From the NCBI RefSeq assembly GCF_005671395.1, contig NZ_CP040428.1, forward strand, positions 4,660,185-4,724,184: a stretch of 64,000 nucleotides of DNA, in the 5' to 3' direction. The stretch is from Jejubacter calystegiae (GTDB taxonomy: Bacteria; Pseudomonadota; Gammaproteobacteria; Enterobacterales; Enterobacteriaceae). This document shows positions 30,490-42,987 of this stretch, one piece after another. Each line of letters begins with the position of its first letter. Positions within the stretch are counted from its first letter, which is position 1. The translations under genes were made by a program, and so were the position numbers. The notes under the pieces are model-generated. The model searched no databases. It worked only from the letters and a program-made list of their open reading frames with translations, and was not told where the DNA came from.

Positions 30490-32295
30490 ATGTTTGTGCG
30501 CCTGTTCGTCCTGTTGCTTAGTCTGATAAGTAGTTCTGTCATCGCACAGGAGATTGATGAAAGCTACGCGTTTTCCGTACTCGGAGAGCCTAAATACGAC
30601 GTCGATTTCAACCATTTCGATTACGTAAATCCCGCCGCGCCTAAGGGCGGCAGCATCACCCTGTCAGCGATTGGCACCTTTGATAATTTCAACCGCTATG
30701 CGCTACGCGGCAACGCGGGTATCCGCACCGGCGAACTGTACGACGCGCTGTTTGCCACCTCAGATGATGAGCCAGGCAGCTATTATCCGCTGATCGCCGA
30801 AAAGGCGCGCCACCCGGAAGACTTCGCCTGGACCGAAATCAGCATTAATCCCCGGGCCCGATTCCACGACGGCAGCCCCATTACCGCCAAAGACGTGGAA
30901 TACACCTTCCATAAATTTATGACCGAAGGCGTGCCTCAGTTCCGCATCTACTATAAAAGCGTGAAGGTCAAAGCGATTTCCCGGTTAACCGTGCGTATTG
31001 AACTGCCTAAGCCCAGCAAGGACACCATGCTGAGCCTGTTTACCCTGCCGGTGATGCCGGAAAAATTCTGGCGCCATCACAATCTGGGAGAACCGCTCTC
31101 CAGACCGCCGCTGTCCAGCGGGCCCTACCGCCTCAGCGCCTGGCGTATGGGGCAGTACGCCATCTTTAGCCGGGTTAAAGACTACTGGGCCGCCGACCTG
31201 CCGGTGAACCGCGGACGCTGGAACTTCGATACCATCCGCTACGACTACTACCTGGATGACAATGTCGCCTTCGAAGCCTTTAAAGCTGGCGCCTTCGATT
31301 TTCGGGAAGAGCCCAGCCCCAAAAACTGGGCTACCCGCTATGTGGGCAAAAATTTCACTAATCACCATATCGTGCGCGAAGAGCAGGATAACAATTCGGC
31401 CCAGAACGCCCGCTGGCTGGCCTTTAACGTCAAACGCCCGATATTCGCCGACCGCCGGGTGCGTGAGGCCATCACCCTGGCGTTTGACTTTGAGTGGATG
31501 AACAAGGCGCTGTTCTACGGCGCATACAGCCGTACCAACAGCTATTTCCAGAACACGGAGTACGCCGCCCGCGGCTACCCTCAGGCCGACGAACTGACGC
31601 TGCTGGCGCCGTTTAAGAAATCGCTGCCGCCTGAGGTGTACAGTCAAATTTATCAACCCCCTGTTTCCCGGGGCAACGGTTTCGATCGCGATAACCTGCT
31701 GAAAGCGCTGGCGCTGCTAAAAGCCGCGGGCTGGGAGCTCAAAGGCGGCAAACTGGTCAACGCCAAAACCGGTAAACCCTTCGCCTTTGAGCTGCTACTG
31801 GCCAGCGGCGCCAATAACCAGTGGGCGCTGCCTTTCAGCCATAGCCTGGAACGGCTGGGCATTCAGGTGAACGTACGCCAGGTGGATAACTCCCAACTGA
31901 CCAACCGCCTGCGCAGCCGCGACTTCGATATGATGCCGACGGTCTATCGCGCCATGACGTATCCCAGTTCCGATCTCCAGATTATCTGGGACTCCGCCTT
32001 TATCGATTCCACCTGGAATACCCCGGGCGTTCAGGATCCGGTGGTGGATAAACTGATTAGCCAGATAATCGCCCACCAGGGCAATGAGCAGAAACTGCTG
32101 CCGCTGGGACGGGCGCTGGACCGGGTGCTGACGTGGAATTTCTATATGCTGCCCATGTGGTATATGGCCTCTGACCGCCTCGCTTACTGGGATAAATTCT
32201 CCCACCCGCAGATTCGCCCCCGCTATTCGCTGGGTTTCGATAGCTGGTGGTATGACATTAACAAAGCCGCGCGCCTGCCGGCGGAACGACGCTGA
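30490..32295 (+). CDS. yejA: YejA, peptide ABC transporter substrate-binding protein
   Basis: 601 residues (E. coli YejA 604). A signal peptide (residues 1-19, ending SVIA) directs it to the periplasm, and a family 5 extracellular solute-binding domain follows. Conserved blocks include [29 protein letters not shown] and [13 protein letters not shown]. The start at 30490 matches the signal peptide; the frame is open 20 codons upstream. It is the first gene of yejABEF, the importer also used for microcin C in E. coli. Confidence 0.95.
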   Translation: MFVRLFVLLLSLISSSVIAQEIDESYAFSVLGEPKYDVDFNHFDYVNPAAPKGGSITLSAIGTFDNFNRYALRGNAGIRTGELYDALFATSDDEPGSYYPLIAEKARHPEDFAWTEISINPRARFHDGSPITAKDVEYTFHKFMTEGVPQFRIYYKSVKVKAISRLTVRIELPKPSKDTMLSLFTLPVMPEKFWRHHNLGEPLSRPPLSSGPYRLSAWRMGQYAIFSRVKDYWAADLPVNRGRWNFDTIRYDYYLDDNVAFEAFKAGAFDFREEPSPKNWATRYVGKNFTNHHIVREEQDNNSAQNARWLAFNVKRPIFADRRVREAITLAFDFEWMNKALFYGAYSRTNSYFQNTEYAARGYPQADELTLLAPFKKSLPPEVYSQIYQPPVSRGNGFDRDNLLKALALLKAAGWELKGGKLVNAKTGKPFAFELLLASGANNQWALPFSHSLERLGIQVNVRQVDNSQLTNRLRSRDFDMMPTVYRAMTYPSSDLQIIWDSAFIDSTWNTPGVQDPVVDKLISQIIAHQGNEQKLLPLGRALDRVLTWNFYMLPMWYMASDRLAYWDKFSHPQIRPRYSLGFDSWWYDINKAARLPAERR

Positions 32296-32303
32296 GGATT
32301 ATG

Positions 32304-33401
32304 ATGAGCGCCTATCTTATCCGTCGACTGCTGCTGGTGATCCCCACTCTGTGGGCCATCATCACGCTGAATTTCTTTATTGTTCAGGTCGCGCCTGGCG
32401 GACCGGTGGATCAGGCAATTGCCGCCATTCAGTTCGGCCAGGAGCCTGGAATGCCCGGCGTTACCGCCAGCGGCGGTGGTGCCAGCCACGCCCATACCGG
32501 TATCGCCCACCCGGGGGAAAACCAGTACCGCGGCGCCCGGGGGCTGGATCCGGAAGTTATCGAAGAGATCACCAAACGCTACGGCTTCGACAAACCGCTA
32601 CACCAACGCTACTTCAAAATGCTCAAGGATTATCTGAGCTTCGACTTCGGCAACAGCCTGTTCCGCAGTGCCTCGGTGGTGCACCTGATTAAAGAGAGCC
32701 TGCCGGTGTCTGTCTCGCTGGGACTATGGAGCACCCTGATTATCTACCTGGTGTCGATTCCACTGGGGATACGCAAAGCGGTCAGCAACGGCAGCCGCTT
32801 CGATATCTGGAGCAGCGCGGTGATTATTGTCGGGTACGCCGTACCCTCGTTCCTGTTCGCCATTTTGCTGATTGTCTTCTTTGCCGGCGGCAGCTGGCTG
32901 GATATCTTCCCGCTACGGGGTCTGGTCAGCGCCAACTTCGACAGCCTGCCCTGGTATCAGAAAATTACCGACTATCTGTGGCATATCGCGCTACCGGTAC
33001 TGGCTACCGTGATTGGCGGTTTCGCCTCGCTGACCATGCTCACCAAGAACTCGTTCCTTGATGAGATCCGTAAACAGTATGTGGTGACCGCCCGGGCCAA
33101 GGGGCTGGATGAAAAGCGTATTCTGACCAGACACGTGTTCCGTAACGCCATGCTGCTGGTTATCGCCGGTTTTCCGGCGGCCTTTATCAGCATGTTCTTC
33201 ACCGGTTCGCTGTTGATTGAGGTGATGTTCTCTCTTAACGGTCTGGGGCTGCTGGGCTATGAGGCCACCGTTTCCCGCGATTATCCGGTCATGTTCGGCA
33301 CCCTGTATATCTTCACCCTGATAGGCCTGCTGCTGAATATCCTCAGCGACCTGACCTATACCCTGGTCGATCCACGTATTGATTTCGAGGGGCGTTCATG
33401 A
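32304..33401 (+). CDS. yejB: YejB, peptide ABC transporter permease
   Basis: 365 residues (E. coli YejB 364) with six predicted membrane helices and the BPD_transp_1 EAA-like loop ...[23 protein letters not shown] periplasmic insert (about residues 45-85) is rich in Gly/Ala/His. ATG at 32304 is preferred for its spacing from GAGG; an ATG at 32301 is one codon earlier. It follows yejA by a few nt and overlaps yejE by 4 nt. Confidence 0.94.
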   Translation: MSAYLIRRLLLVIPTLWAIITLNFFIVQVAPGGPVDQAIAAIQFGQEPGMPGVTASGGGASHAHTGIAHPGENQYRGARGLDPEVIEEITKRYGFDKPLHQRYFKMLKDYLSFDFGNSLFRSASVVHLIKESLPVSVSLGLWSTLIIYLVSIPLGIRKAVSNGSRFDIWSSAVIIVGYAVPSFLFAILLIVFFAGGSWLDIFPLRGLVSANFDSLPWYQKITDYLWHIALPVLATVIGGFASLTMLTKNSFLDEIRKQYVVTARAKGLDEKRILTRHVFRNAMLLVIAGFPAAFISMFFTGSLLIEVMFSLNGLGLLGYEATVSRDYPVMFGTLYIFTLIGLLLNILSDLTYTLVDPRIDFEGRS

Positions 33402-34423
33402 GCCGTCTTAGTCCCGCCAACCAGGCGCGCTGGGCGCGCTTTCGTCAGAACCGCCGCGGCTACTGGTCGCTGTGGATCTTCGTCGTGATTTTCGTACTCA
33501 GCCTGTTTTCTGAGCTTATTGCCAATGACCGACCGCTGGTGGTGCATTACCAGGACCGCTGGTACTTCCCGGTGGTGACCGACTATCGGGAAAGCGACTT
33601 CGGCGGGCCGCTACCTACCCGCGCTGACTACCAGGATCCCTGGCTACGTCAGAAGATTGAATCCCAGGGCTGGGTACTGTGGGCGCCCGTTCGCTTTGGC
33701 GCTACCAGCATCAATTTCGCCACCGACCGGCCCTTCCCCTCGCCCCCTGCTCCCGGAAACTGGCTGGGTACCGATGCCAACGGCGGCGACGTGCTGGCGC
33801 GTATCCTCTACGGCACCCGTATTTCGATTCTGTTTGGCCTGATGCTCACGCTCTGTACCAGCGTTATCGGCATTCTGGTGGGGGCACTCCAGGGCTACTA
33901 CGGCGGACGGGTTGACCTCTGGGGCCAGCGGGTGATCGAAGTCTGGTCCGGCATGCCGACGCTGTTTCTGATTATCCTGCTGTCAAGCGTGGTACAGCCC
34001 AACTTCTGGTGGCTGCTCGGTATCACGACGCTATTTGGCTGGATGAGTCTGGTGGGGGTGGTGCGCGCCGAATTCCTGCGCACCCGCAATTTTGACTATA
34101 TCCGCGCCGCCCAGGCGATGGGGGTTAGCGATGGTGCCATTATTCTGCGCCATATGCTGCCTAACGCCATGGTGGCCACCCTCACCTTCCTGCCGTTTAT
34201 TCTTAGTGGATCCATTACCACGCTGGCTTCGCTCGACTTTCTGGGCTTTGGCCTGCCGCTGGGTGCGCCGTCCCTCGGTGAGCTGCTGTTACAGGGCAAG
34301 AATAACCTTCAGGCGCCCTGGCTGGGGATTGCCGCCTTTCTGTCGTTGGCGATTCTGCTGTCGCTGTTGATCTTTATTTTCGAAGCCGTGCGCGACGCCT
34401 TCGATCCATCCCGGGGACGTTAA
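33398..34423 (+). CDS. yejE: YejE, peptide ABC transporter permease
   Basis: 341 residues, the same length as E. coli YejE. The OppC-like N-terminus ([11 protein letters not shown]) leads into one helix and a long periplasmic stretch, then five helices with the EAA loop ...[23 protein letters not shown]. It partners YejB. The ATG overlaps the yejB stop and yejF starts 3 nt downstream, so the operon is tightly coupled. Confidence 0.95.
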   Translation: MSRLSPANQARWARFRQNRRGYWSLWIFVVIFVLSLFSELIANDRPLVVHYQDRWYFPVVTDYRESDFGGPLPTRADYQDPWLRQKIESQGWVLWAPVRFGATSINFATDRPFPSPPAPGNWLGTDANGGDVLARILYGTRISILFGLMLTLCTSVIGILVGALQGYYGGRVDLWGQRVIEVWSGMPTLFLIILLSSVVQPNFWWLLGITTLFGWMSLVGVVRAEFLRTRNFDYIRAAQAMGVSDGAIILRHMLPNAMVATLTFLPFILSGSITTLASLDFLGFGLPLGAPSLGELLLQGKNNLQAPWLGIAAFLSLAILLSLLIFIFEAVRDAFDPSRGR

Positions 34424-34425
34424 CC

Positions 34426-36003
34426 ATGACTACGCCGCTCCTGTCGATAGACCAGCTTTCCATCGCCTTTGGACAACAGCGGGTGGTGGAGGATCTGTCG
34501 CTGTATGTCGAAGCGGGCCAGACCCTGGCGCTGGTGGGGGAATCCGGCTCAGGCAAAAGCGTCACCGCCCTTTCGGTGCTGCGCCTGCTGCCCACGCCGC
34601 CTGCCAGCTATCCGTCCGGCGAGATCTTTTTCCACGGCCAGCCGCTACTGCATGCTCCGGAAAGCGAACTGCGCGCCATTCGCGGCAACCGCATCGCCAT
34701 GATCTTTCAGGAGCCCATGGTGTCGCTCAACCCGCTGCACAACGTGGAAAAGCAGCTCTATGAGGTGCTATCGCTGCACCGCGGTATGCGACGCGAACCT
34801 GCGCGCGCCGAAATTATCACCTGCCTGGAGCGGGTGGGGATCCGCAACCCGAAGCAGCGACTCAACGATTTTCCGCATCAGCTTTCCGGCGGCGAACGCC
34901 AGCGCGTGATGATCGCCATGGCGCTACTGACTCACCCTGAACTGCTGATTGCCGACGAACCTACCACCGCGCTGGATGTGACGGTTCAGGCCCAGATCCT
35001 CTCCCTGCTGCGCGAGCTGCAAAAAGAGTTGAATATGGGAATGCTGTTTATTACCCATAACCTGAATCTGGTGCAGCGGCTGGCGGACGACGTGGCAGTG
35101 ATGCGCCGCGGACGCTGCGTGGAGCGTAATTCCATGCCTCAGCTGTTCGCCGCCCCCGCCCATGACTATACCCGCATGCTGCTGGCGGCAGAGCCGTCTG
35201 GCGATCCTGAGCCGTTCGATACGCAGCAACCGCCGCTGCTGCAGGTAGAGAACCTGGAAGTGGCTTTTCCCATCCGCCGCGGACTCCTGAAGCGTACCGT
35301 CGGCCACCATTACGGTATTCGCAATCTGAGCTTTACCTTGCGTCCGGGAGAGAGCATCGGCCTGGTGGGCGAGTCCGGCTCCGGTAAAAGTACCTCCGGT
35401 CTGGCGCTGCTGCGCCTGATCCACGCCAGTGGAACCATTGTGTTCGACGGTCAGCCGCTACACCAGTGGAACCGCAAGCAAATGCTACCGGTGCGACGCC
35501 GCATCCAGGTGGTGTTTCAGGATCCCAATTCGTCTCTGAATCCCCGTCTGACGGTGCAGCAGATTATTGAAGAGGGGCTGAGGGTACATCACCCACAGCT
35601 GGATGCTGCGGGGCGCGAAGCGCGCACCGTCACCGCTATGGAAGAGGTGGGGTTGGATCCGAAGACCCGTCACCGCTATCCATCGGAGTTCTCCGGCGGC
35701 CAGCGTCAGCGTATCGCCATTGCCCGCGCCCTGATCCTTCAGCCCGAACTGGTTGTCCTGGATGAACCCACCTCTTCGCTGGACAGGACCGTACAGGCGC
35801 AGATCCTGGCGCTGCTGAAGAGCCTTCAGCGTAAGCACCGGCTGGCTTATCTGTTTATCAGTCACGATCTGCAGGTGGTGCGCGCGCTTTGCCACCAGGT
35901 GGTGGTACTGCGGCAGGGAGAGGTCGTGGAACAGGGAGACTGTCAGCGAATCTTTAACGCGCCAGAGACGGACTATACCCGTCAGTTACTGGCGCCCGAC
36001 TGA
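34426..36003 (+). CDS. yejF: YejF, peptide ABC transporter double ATPase
   Basis: 525 residues (E. coli YejF 529). Two fused nucleotide-binding domains: Walker A GESGSGKS at residues 38-45 and again at 315-322, with signatures LSGGERQR and FSGGQRQR and Walker B motifs LLIADEPT and LVVLDEPT. OppD/OppF-type C-terminal extensions follow each. Both halves look catalytically complete. It ends the yejABEF operon. Confidence 0.95.
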   Translation: MTTPLLSIDQLSIAFGQQRVVEDLSLYVEAGQTLALVGESGSGKSVTALSVLRLLPTPPASYPSGEIFFHGQPLLHAPESELRAIRGNRIAMIFQEPMVSLNPLHNVEKQLYEVLSLHRGMRREPARAEIITCLERVGIRNPKQRLNDFPHQLSGGERQRVMIAMALLTHPELLIADEPTTALDVTVQAQILSLLRELQKELNMGMLFITHNLNLVQRLADDVAVMRRGRCVERNSMPQLFAAPAHDYTRMLLAAEPSGDPEPFDTQQPPLLQVENLEVAFPIRRGLLKRTVGHHYGIRNLSFTLRPGESIGLVGESGSGKSTSGLALLRLIHASGTIVFDGQPLHQWNRKQMLPVRRRIQVVFQDPNSSLNPRLTVQQIIEEGLRVHHPQLDAAGREARTVTAMEEVGLDPKTRHRYPSEFSGGQRQRIAIARALILQPELVVLDEPTSSLDRTVQAQILALLKSLQRKHRLAYLFISHDLQVVRALCHQVVVLRQGEVVEQGDCQRIFNAPETDYTRQLLAPD

Positions 36004-36010
36004 CGCAAGC

Positions 36011-36361
36011 TTAGAAGGGCGCGGTGGCGGAAAAATGTTCAGCGATAGCGACGCCGCAGTTCTTCAGGCGGCAGGTGGTGGCATATTCGTCCTGGCAGCG
36101 CACAAACAGGCAGGGCTCCCCTTCACATTCAAGGATCGAACTCTCAACGTCGATATCGCTCAGGGCCAGGCTCAGGTTACGCATCACCGACCAGGCCTTA
36201 TCGCCGTTTGGGCTCAGGAGTTTAAGTCCCACCAGGCTGTTATCTTCGCACATGCCGTTTGGCGTGGGCGGAATCGGTTCAACACTGGAACCTGCTAAAC
36301 CGGCGGCCCAGCGATAGCTATTGGGCAGGCGGTGGATGATGGAAAGCTGTAGTGTGTTCAA
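36011..36361 (-). CDS. yejG: YejG, small conserved enterobacterial protein
   Basis: 116 residues when started at TTG 36361, matching E. coli YejG (114). The conserved core includes [34 protein letters not shown] and [18 protein letters not shown] lies 7 nt before this TTG, and similarity begins there. An ATG at 36391 gives 126 residues but has no ribosome binding site. Function unknown, although the gene has been linked to aminoglycoside tolerance in E. coli. It is convergent with yejF. Confidence 0.88.
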   Translation of the reverse strand: MNTLQLSIIHRLPNSYRWAAGLAGSSVEPIPPTPNGMCEDNSLVGLKLLSPNGDKAWSVMRNLSLALSDIDVESSILECEGEPCLFVRCQDEYATTCRLKNCGVAIAEHFSATAPF

Positions 36362-36406
36362 ACTGAAGTCCCCGGAAGTACCGTTATTCATATAATTATT
36401 GCACAA

Positions 36407-36660
36407 AGGTTAACATAATGTTGTTGAACATTGCATCAACCTGGTCCCCCTCTTCCCTCTTTCATCGCACAGAATGACCGTAAAACTTCGGTCGTTGCGG
36501 GGATAGTTTATGTGACAGGGGTCCATAATTTTGGGCTATATGTACCCTGTTATGGGATCTAACTCAACTTTTTTTACTACAAAGATGTGACTTTTATCAT
36601 CCCATAACGTTACAAAAGCTAAACAACTATATCAGCTTTACCGGTAACTTTGTTGATGTG
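36407..36660. other. intergenic region yejG-bcr, no gene seen
   Basis: AT-rich stretch upstream of yejG and beyond the bcr terminator. It holds an inverted repeat ACAGGG (36515-36520) / CCCTGT (36545-36550) and a small hairpin around AACTTCGGT, but no open frame with a ribosome binding site. It should contain the yejG promoter. A small RNA is possible but not supported. Confidence 0.5.
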
Positions 36661-36664
36661 GATT

Positions 36665-36691
36665 AAGAAACCGGGCGCCAGATGGCGCCCG
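36665..36691 (-). terminator. rho-independent terminator of bcr
   Basis: An 8-bp stem (CGGGCGCC / GGCGCCCG) with an AGAT loop at 36672-36691, followed on the minus strand by GTTTCTT, 21 nt after the bcr stop. Confidence 0.85.
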
Positions 36692-36712
36692 ATTAAGCAG
36701 TCTGCCCCGCCG

Positions 36713-37897
36713 TTAGCGGCGGCTGGCGTAGCGATAGAAGAGAATTGACAGGGTAGCGCACAGCGCCATTGAGCAGATCATCGGCCAGGCGGAATGGAAA
36801 TCCACCAGCGCCAGCAGCGCGCCGGTAATGGCGCCAATCCCAAAACGGAAAGTCCCCGCCAGCGACGATGCGGTACCAGCCATATGGGGAAATTCGTCGA
36901 GTATCACCGCCATCGCATTGGATGACACCAGCGACACGCAGCTGATAAACGCCGCCACGCCCAACACCATGGACCAGAAGCCCACTCCGGCAATCTGCGT
37001 CGCCACCAGCCACAGAGCCATGGCAAACTGCACAAGCAGCCCGAAGCGGAACATATTCACCGCCCCTGCCCTGCGAACAAAACGGCTATTGATAGTGGTC
37101 ATCACAATCAGGAACAGTATGTTAAGCGCAAAGTAGTAACCGAAATGTTGCGCCGGAACCTGATTCAGTTCGATATAGACAAAAGGCCCGGCGCTCAAAA
37201 ACGAGAACATCCCCGCAAAGCTAAAGCCGCTGGCCAACATATAACTCAGCGCTCGCTTGTGGCGAAACAGGGTCGCGAAATTCCCCAGGGTGGTACGAAT
37301 ATGAAACTTCTGGCGTCGCTCCTGGGGCAGGGTTTCGTCGATCAGGAACATGATCATCAACGACGCTACCAGCGCGGTGGCCGCCAGGATCCAGAAGATC
37401 GCATGCCAGTTGAACCACACCAGCACCGCTCCCCCCATCATTGGCGCCATCAGCGGCGCCACGGTGGTCACCAGCATCATAAAGGACATCATGCGCGAAA
37501 ACTCATCACGGGAGTATGTGTCGCGCATCAGGGCATTGATCACCACACTGGCGGAAGCCGCAGCCAGACCGTGCAGGAAACGCATGCCGATCAGCATACC
37601 AATCGTCTGAGACAGCGCGCAGGCCACCGCCGCTACGGCGAAAAACAGCGTGCCTCCCAGAATCACCGGTTTACGCCCCAGGCTATCGGACATGGGGCCA
37701 TATAGCAGCTGACCGATGGCGAACCCCAGAATGTAGGTGCTGAGAGTCATCTGGGCACTGCCGCCTGATACGCCAAATTCCCGGGCGATACCCGGTAGCG
37801 CAGGCAGATACATATCGATCGACAGCGGCATTAACATGGCCAGCAGGCCGAGGATAAAAACGATCCCCAGTGAGGAGTTTTTCCCGGTGGTGGTCAC
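36713..37897 (-). CDS. bcr: Bcr, MFS drug/dipeptide efflux transporter
   Basis: 394 residues (E. coli Bcr 396) with twelve predicted helices. It is a DHA1-family proton antiporter giving bicyclomycin and sulfonamide resistance when overexpressed. Landmarks are [12 protein letters not shown] near the N-terminus, the [15 protein letters not shown] loop and [14 protein letters not shown]. It lies 16 nt downstream of rsuA, so the two are probably cotranscribed, and ends in a clear terminator. Confidence 0.95.
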   Translation of the reverse strand: MTTTGKNSSLGIVFILGLLAMLMPLSIDMYLPALPGIAREFGVSGGSAQMTLSTYILGFAIGQLLYGPMSDSLGRKPVILGGTLFFAVAAVACALSQTIGMLIGMRFLHGLAAASASVVINALMRDTYSRDEFSRMMSFMMLVTTVAPLMAPMMGGAVLVWFNWHAIFWILAATALVASLMIMFLIDETLPQERRQKFHIRTTLGNFATLFRHKRALSYMLASGFSFAGMFSFLSAGPFVYIELNQVPAQHFGYYFALNILFLIVMTTINSRFVRRAGAVNMFRFGLLVQFAMALWLVATQIAGVGFWSMVLGVAAFISCVSLVSSNAMAVILDEFPHMAGTASSLAGTFRFGIGAITGALLALVDFHSAWPMICSMALCATLSILFYRYASRR

Positions 37898-37913
37898 TGA
37901 TGTTCTCCTGATA

Positions 37914-38621
37914 TTAACGCGGCGGAAGCCCGACGCTGGCGATCTCTTCTTCGGTCAGGGGGCGATACTCACCCGGCCCCAGTTCAGGATCGAGCTCGAT
38001 AGCGCCGATACGCTCGCGATGCAGCGCCACCACGTGGTTACCCACGGCGGCAAACATCCGCTTCACCTGGTGATAGCGCCCTTCGCTGATGGTCAACAGC
38101 ACTTCGGTAGGGGTAATAACCTCCAGCTGTGCCGGCCGGGTCGGCGCTTTCTCGCCATTCAGTTCCACCCCTTCGGCAAACTGATGGGCGACATCCTCCG
38201 CCAGCGGCGATTCCAGGGTCACCCGGTACGTTTTGTCGCAGTGGTGGCGCGGCGAGGTAATCCGGTGTGACCACTGGCCGTCGTCGGTCATCAGCACCAG
38301 GCCGGTAGTGTCGATATCCAGCCGCCCGGCGGCGTGTAGCTCGTGGGCCACCGGCTCATCCAGGAAGTAAAGGATTGTCGGATGATCGGGATCTTCAGTG
38401 GCGCAGACGTAGCCCTGAGGCTTGTTCAACATAAAGTAACGCGGGCCGCTCTGCTGAATCAGAGGATTGCCATCAAAGGCTACCTGATGTTCCGGCTGGA
38501 GCTTAAATGCCCCGTCTTTGACCACATTGCCGTCAACGGTTACCCGCTGAGCGCGGAGCTCCCGCCCCGCAATGGCGCGGCTGACGCCCAGTTGCCGGGA
38601 GATAAATTTATCGAGTCGCAT
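37914..38621 (-). CDS. rsuA: 16S rRNA pseudouridine(516) synthase RsuA
   Basis: 235 residues (E. coli RsuA 231). The N-terminal S4 RNA-binding domain ([21 protein letters not shown]..) is followed by the RsuA-type catalytic domain with Asp102 in [10 protein letters not shown]. It modifies U516 of 16S rRNA. It is divergent from radD (173 bp apart) and upstream of bcr. Confidence 0.95.
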   Translation of the reverse strand: MRLDKFISRQLGVSRAIAGRELRAQRVTVDGNVVKDGAFKLQPEHQVAFDGNPLIQQSGPRYFMLNKPQGYVCATEDPDHPTILYFLDEPVAHELHAAGRLDIDTTGLVLMTDDGQWSHRITSPRHHCDKTYRVTLESPLAEDVAHQFAEGVELNGEKAPTRPAQLEVITPTEVLLTISEGRYHQVKRMFAAVGNHVVALHRERIGAIELDPELGPGEYRPLTEEEIASVGLPPR

Positions 38622-38794
38622 GAAATTGTTATGCCTGTCTGTTACAGATTCCGGCCACTGCGGCGCGGATACAAGAAATGATCAATCAATGGGTCAGTAT
38701 AGCGATCTCGCGCCTTCGGTAAAAGCGGCGGAAAACCCCATTTTGTCGCGGTGTTATGGCATAATGCCGCTATGTTTCACCCGAAGCCTGCGCT

Positions 38795-40555
38795 ATGACT
38801 TTTTGTTTACGTCCCTATCAGCAGGAGGCGGTCGCCGCCACGCTGAAGCATTTCCGCCATCACGACGCTCCCGCCGCCATCGTACTGCCCACCGGAGCCG
38901 GTAAGAGCCTGGTTATTGCCGAACTGGCAAGACTGGCCCGCGGCCGGGTGCTGGTACTGGCTCACGTTAAGGAGCTGGTGGCCCAGAACCACGCTAAATA
39001 CTGCGCTCTGGGGCTGGAGGCCGATATCTATGCCGCCGGACTGCAGCGTAAAGAGAGCCTGGGAAAAGTGGTTTTCGGCAGCGTTCAGTCAGTGGCCCGT
39101 AACCCTGACCATTTCAGCGCAGAGTTTTCACTGCTGATTATCGATGAGTGCCACCGCATCAGCGACGATAGCGAAAGCCAGTACCAGCAGATTATCAGTC
39201 ATCTGAAGAGCGCCAATCCGCGCCTGCGCCTGCTGGGCCTGACCGCCACCCCTTACCGGCAGGGTTTAGGCTGGATCTATCAGTTCCACTACCACGGCAT
39301 GGTTCGGGGCGACGAAAAGGCGCTGTTTCGCGACTGCATCTACGAACTGCCGCTGCGCTATATGATTAAGCATGGCTACCTGACGCCGCCGGAACGCCTG
39401 GATATGCCGGTGGTGCAGTACGACTTTAGTCGCCTGCAGGCCAGGGAAAACGGGCTATTCAGTGAAAGCGATCTCAACCGTGAACTCAAAGATCAGCGAC
39501 GAATCACGCCCCATATTATCAGCCAGATAGAAGAGTTCGCCGCCGATCGTCGGGGAGTGATGATCTTTGCCGCCACGGTAGAGCACGCCCGGGAGGTTAC
39601 CAGCCTGCTGCCCGCCGATCGGGCTCGCCTGATTACCGGCGATACCCCCGGGCCCGAGCGCGATGCGCTTATTGAGGCTTTTAAGCGCCAGCAGTTTCGC
39701 TATCTGGTGAATGTCTCGGTCCTAACCACCGGTTTCGATGCTCCCCATGTCGATCTGATCGCCATTCTGCGCCCCACCGAGTCGGTCAGCCTCTACCAGC
39801 AGATCGTGGGTCGCGGTCTGCGACTGGCTCCCGGGAAAGAGAACTGCCTGATCCTAGACTATGCCGGTAATCCGCACGATCTCTACGCCCCGGAAGTGGG
39901 AGCGCCGCGTAAAAAGAGCGACAACGTCCCGGTACAGGTCTTCTGCCCCGACTGCGGCTTCGCCAATACGTTCTGGGGCAAAACCGCCGCCGATGGCACT
40001 GTCATTGAACACTTCGGGCGCCGCTGCCAGGGCTGGTTTGAAGACGACGAAGGTCTACGCGAACAGTGCGGCTACCGCTTCCGCTTTAAGCAGTGCCCCA
40101 ACTGCAATGCCGAAAACGACATCGCCGCCCGGCGCTGCCATCAGTGCGATCAGGTGCTGGTAGACCCCGACGATATGCTAAAAGCGGCCCTAAAGCTTAA
40201 AGACGCGCTGGTGCTGCGCTGTAGCGGGATGACGCTGGAGAACGGCAGCGATGCCAAAGGCCCGTGGCTAAAGGTGACCTACTATGACGAAGACGGCGCC
40301 GACGTTAGCGAACGCTTCCGGGCCAGCAGCCGGGCCCAGCGCACCGCTTTCGAGCAGCTGTTTATCCGCCCCCACAGCCGGGCACCCGGCGTTCCCCTGC
40401 CCTGGCTGACGCTGGACGAGGTAGTGGCGCAGCAGCAGGCGCTGCGTCACCCGGACTTTGTGGTGGCCCGTAAGAAAGGCGCCTGGTGGCAGGTACGGGA
40501 AAAGATTTTCGACTATCAGGGGCGGTTTCGCCGCGCCAATGAACTGCGCGGCTGA
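38795..40555 (+). CDS. radD: RadD (YejH), SF2 helicase-like DNA repair ATPase
   Basis: 586 residues, the same length as E. coli RadD. Superfamily 2 motifs are present: Walker A PTGAGKS with Lys37, the DECH box in [20 protein letters not shown] and motif [17 protein letters not shown]-terminal zinc-finger region has paired cysteines ([25 protein letters not shown]). RadD helps recombination repair and interacts with SSB and RecA in E. coli. Confidence 0.95.
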   Translation: MTFCLRPYQQEAVAATLKHFRHHDAPAAIVLPTGAGKSLVIAELARLARGRVLVLAHVKELVAQNHAKYCALGLEADIYAAGLQRKESLGKVVFGSVQSVARNPDHFSAEFSLLIIDECHRISDDSESQYQQIISHLKSANPRLRLLGLTATPYRQGLGWIYQFHYHGMVRGDEKALFRDCIYELPLRYMIKHGYLTPPERLDMPVVQYDFSRLQARENGLFSESDLNRELKDQRRITPHIISQIEEFAADRRGVMIFAATVEHAREVTSLLPADRARLITGDTPGPERDALIEAFKRQQFRYLVNVSVLTTGFDAPHVDLIAILRPTESVSLYQQIVGRGLRLAPGKENCLILDYAGNPHDLYAPEVGAPRKKSDNVPVQVFCPDCGFANTFWGKTAADGTVIEHFGRRCQGWFEDDEGLREQCGYRFRFKQCPNCNAENDIAARRCHQCDQVLVDPDDMLKAALKLKDALVLRCSGMTLENGSDAKGPWLKVTYYDEDGADVSERFRASSRAQRTAFEQLFIRPHSRAPGVPLPWLTLDEVVAQQQALRHPDFVVARKKGAWWQVREKIFDYQGRFRRANELRG

Positions 40556-40562
40556 ACCACAA

Positions 40563-41204
40563 TCAGGACTGCAGGCTGGCTAATCGCGCCGCAAAACCGA
40601 CAAACAGCATACCGGTCAGGGCATTGCCCAGCTTCACCAGCCGGGTACGAGTGCGCACATACTGGGTCACGAAGGCACCGGAAAAGATCAGGAAGGTCAG
40701 ATAGCCAAAGCTAATCAGCTCCAGTACGCTGGCCAGAATAAAGAATGCCATGCCCGGATGCGCGGCCTTCACGTCGATAAACTGCACAAAGAAAGAGACG
40801 TAGAACAGGATAGCCTTGGGATTGGTCAGGCTCAGCACCAGCGAACGGCGCAGAATCGCACCACCCGGAACCGCCCCACTCTGATCTGATGCCTGCCCTT
40901 TGAGAATAAAGGTGGCATAAAGCATCTTGCCCCCCAGGTACAGCAGATAGATAGCTCCCAGGTAGCGCACCACGCTAAACAGCACTGGCGTGGTCTTAAT
41001 CAGGGTTGCCACACCGGCGTAGGCCATAAACATCAGTACCGCATCGCCGACAAAGACGCCGCTGGCCGCAAGATAGCCTTTTTTCACGCCGTGAGCCACG
41101 CTGGTTTTTAGTACGAACAGGGTGTTAGGCCCTGGTACCAGCACGATAAATACCGCCCCAAAGAAATAGGTCCAGAAATTCAGTACTCCAAACTCAGCAA
41201 ACAC
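40563..41204 (-). CDS. leuE: leucine efflux protein LeuE (LysE family)
   Basis: 213 residues, matching E. coli LeuE/YeaS (212) from [13 protein letters not shown] to the end ARLASLQS. It is a LysE/RhtB-family exporter with six predicted helices and the family motif [14 protein letters not shown]. In E. coli leuE lies elsewhere on the chromosome; here it sits between radD and rplY. It is convergent with radD (7 bp between stops). Confidence 0.92.
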   Translation of the reverse strand: MFAEFGVLNFWTYFFGAVFIVLVPGPNTLFVLKTSVAHGVKKGYLAASGVFVGDAVLMFMAYAGVATLIKTTPVLFSVVRYLGAIYLLYLGGKMLYATFILKGQASDQSGAVPGGAILRRSLVLSLTNPKAILFYVSFFVQFIDVKAAHPGMAFFILASVLELISFGYLTFLIFSGAFVTQYVRTRTRLVKLGNALTGMLFVGFAARLASLQS

Positions 41205-41333
41205 TTAACTTACTCCAAATCCCTCCGCGTAAGCGGAACCATGACAAATGCCAGACATTGGGCGCAGATGCTACTCCAGATATCTGCCTGTTTAAAGTTA
41301 CCAGCGTGCTTTTTCCCATCGCGGCGGTTTACG

Positions 41334-41362
41334 TTGCCGCGGCAGCGCCTTGCCGCTATAAT
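41334..41362 (+). promoter_or_regulatory. sigma70 promoter of rplY
   Basis: TTGCCG (-35, 41334-41339), 17 nt spacer, perfect TATAAT (-10, 41357-41362). It lies about 85 bp before the rplY start and predicts a leader of roughly 75 nt. Confidence 0.85.
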
Positions 41363-41445
41363 GCAGCCCGCTCTGCAGCCGCAGAGCTGAACATTCGCCT
41401 GTTGCTGGGTCGCCTGTAACAGGCTTTATATATAGAGAGACATTC

Positions 41446-41730
41446 ATGTTTACTATCAACGCAGAAGTACGTAAAGAGCAGGGTAAGGGTGCGAGCCGCC
41501 GCCTGCGCGCAGCTAACAAGTTCCCGGCAATCATCTACGGCGGCTCGGCTTCCCCGGTTGCTATCGAGCTGGATCACGACCAGGTCATCAACACTCAGAA
41601 GGACGAAGCGTTCTACACTGAAGTGCTGACCGTGGTTGTTGACGGTAAAGAAGAGAAAGTGAAGGTTCAGGCTGTACAGCGTCACCCGTTCAAGCCGAAA
41701 CTGACTCACATCGACTTCCTGCGCGCGTAA
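41446..41730 (+). CDS. rplY: 50S ribosomal protein L25
   Basis: 94 residues, the same length as E. coli L25, which binds loop E of 5S rRNA. The sequence [21 protein letters not shown] and the end [12 protein letters not shown] are family hallmarks. It is monocistronic, with a strong promoter upstream and a terminator 20 nt after the stop. The ATG follows AGAGAG-type purines at close spacing. Confidence 0.97.
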   Translation: MFTINAEVRKEQGKGASRRLRAANKFPAIIYGGSASPVAIELDHDQVINTQKDEAFYTEVLTVVVDGKEEKVKVQAVQRHPFKPKLTHIDFLRA

Positions 41731-41749
41731 TCGCCGGGTTGCCGAAAAG

Positions 41750-41776
41750 AAAAACGCCGCATTGCGGCGTTTTTTT
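41750..41776 (+). terminator. bidirectional terminator between rplY and yejK
   Basis: Stem ACGCCGC / GCGGCGT with an ATT loop (41754-41770), flanked by A5 and T7 runs, so it can serve rplY on the plus strand and yejK on the minus strand. Confidence 0.92.
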
Positions 41777-41787
41777 ATAGTCTCGAT

Positions 41788-42792
41788 TCAGCCACCGGAA
41801 GTACGGCGCTGCAATTGATCGCGCAGGTTTGGCGGCGTCCCTTTAATGGTCAGGGTGTCGGTTGCCGGATCCCAGAAGATACGCTCGCCCAGAAGCATGG
41901 CGTCGAAGTTAATGGTCAACCCGCCGCCGCTGCCGGCAAATTTAGTCAGTTGGCGCAGCGTGCTGCGATCCGCCGGAAAGCTCTCTTCCAGTTCGTACCC
42001 CTGTTCAGCGGTAAACTCCTGAAAGCTTTTTTCCCCAAAGTTCGGCAGCTCCTGGGACAGGGAAGAAAGTTCAATCTCCTCACCGGCCTGCAGTTGCTCG
42101 CTGCAGTAGCTGTAAACCTGCTGACGCACGTTCTGGCGCTCGCCCTTATCCAACTGCGCTTCTGCGGTATAGTCGTCCACCGCCTGTAGCAGCCCGCGGT
42201 TCTGGGCTTTGGCATCCAGCCCCGCGCTGGCGCCAAGGAAATCCATAAAGAAATCCGCGACCTTACGCCCTACCCGCCCCTTAAGGAAGGTAAGGTAGCG
42301 CGTCGATTCCGGGTTAGTTTCCCATTCGGTCAGATCGATACGCGCCACGATATCGGCGTGGTTGATATCCAGATAGTGCGTGGTGCTGAGATCGAGCTGC
42401 TCGTTAACCCGCATGCTACTCAGATTGTTCAGCACCGCCACCATCAGATATTCCACGGCCAGATAGCGATACTGGCAAAACAGGACGATACCGCCGTCAG
42501 CGAACGGATATTTCGCCAGTTCGTCACGCAGGCGCCCGGTGGCGGCGCGACTGAAGCCCAGGAAATCCTCTTCACCCTGGCGACACAAACGCAGCGCCTG
42601 TGCCAGTTCGCTCTCTTCGCTGAACAAACCATAGGCTTTGCTTTTGGCGCTATAGACCCGGTGTAATTCTGCCATCATCTCTTCTACCGCCGGACCTTCC
42701 TGCAGCAGACTGTCCCTCAGAACCAGCTCCAGCGTCTGCTCATCGCGTTTGATCAACTGGTGCAAGGCTATCTGGTCGATATCCAGACTCAT
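41788..42792 (-). CDS. yejK: nucleoid-associated protein YejK (NdpA)
   Basis: 334 residues (E. coli 335). It is a 37-kDa nucleoid-associated protein that binds DNA and is reported to interact with topoisomerase IV. Conserved blocks are [50 protein letters not shown] and [28 protein letters not shown]. It is transcribed away from yejL. Confidence 0.95.
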   Translation of the reverse strand: MSLDIDQIALHQLIKRDEQTLELVLRDSLLQEGPAVEEMMAELHRVYSAKSKAYGLFSEESELAQALRLCRQGEEDFLGFSRAATGRLRDELAKYPFADGGIVLFCQYRYLAVEYLMVAVLNNLSSMRVNEQLDLSTTHYLDINHADIVARIDLTEWETNPESTRYLTFLKGRVGRKVADFFMDFLGASAGLDAKAQNRGLLQAVDDYTAEAQLDKGERQNVRQQVYSYCSEQLQAGEEIELSSLSQELPNFGEKSFQEFTAEQGYELEESFPADRSTLRQLTKFAGSGGGLTINFDAMLLGERIFWDPATDTLTIKGTPPNLRDQLQRRTSGG

Positions 42793-42987
42793 GTTAAACT
42801 CTCCTGATATGGCTGTATTGCGCCATTATACATAAGCGCCGCTGGCGATCATCGCCGCTGGCGCATAAAGGCGCCGGGTATTCAGCCACGGTTGGCGGTA
42901 CACTGCAACCGTGATAAAAAAGCGGAAAAAAACCGACGTCTACGGTAAGATGCTCCCTTTCCGGAAACAGACTGATAACTGATTTTT

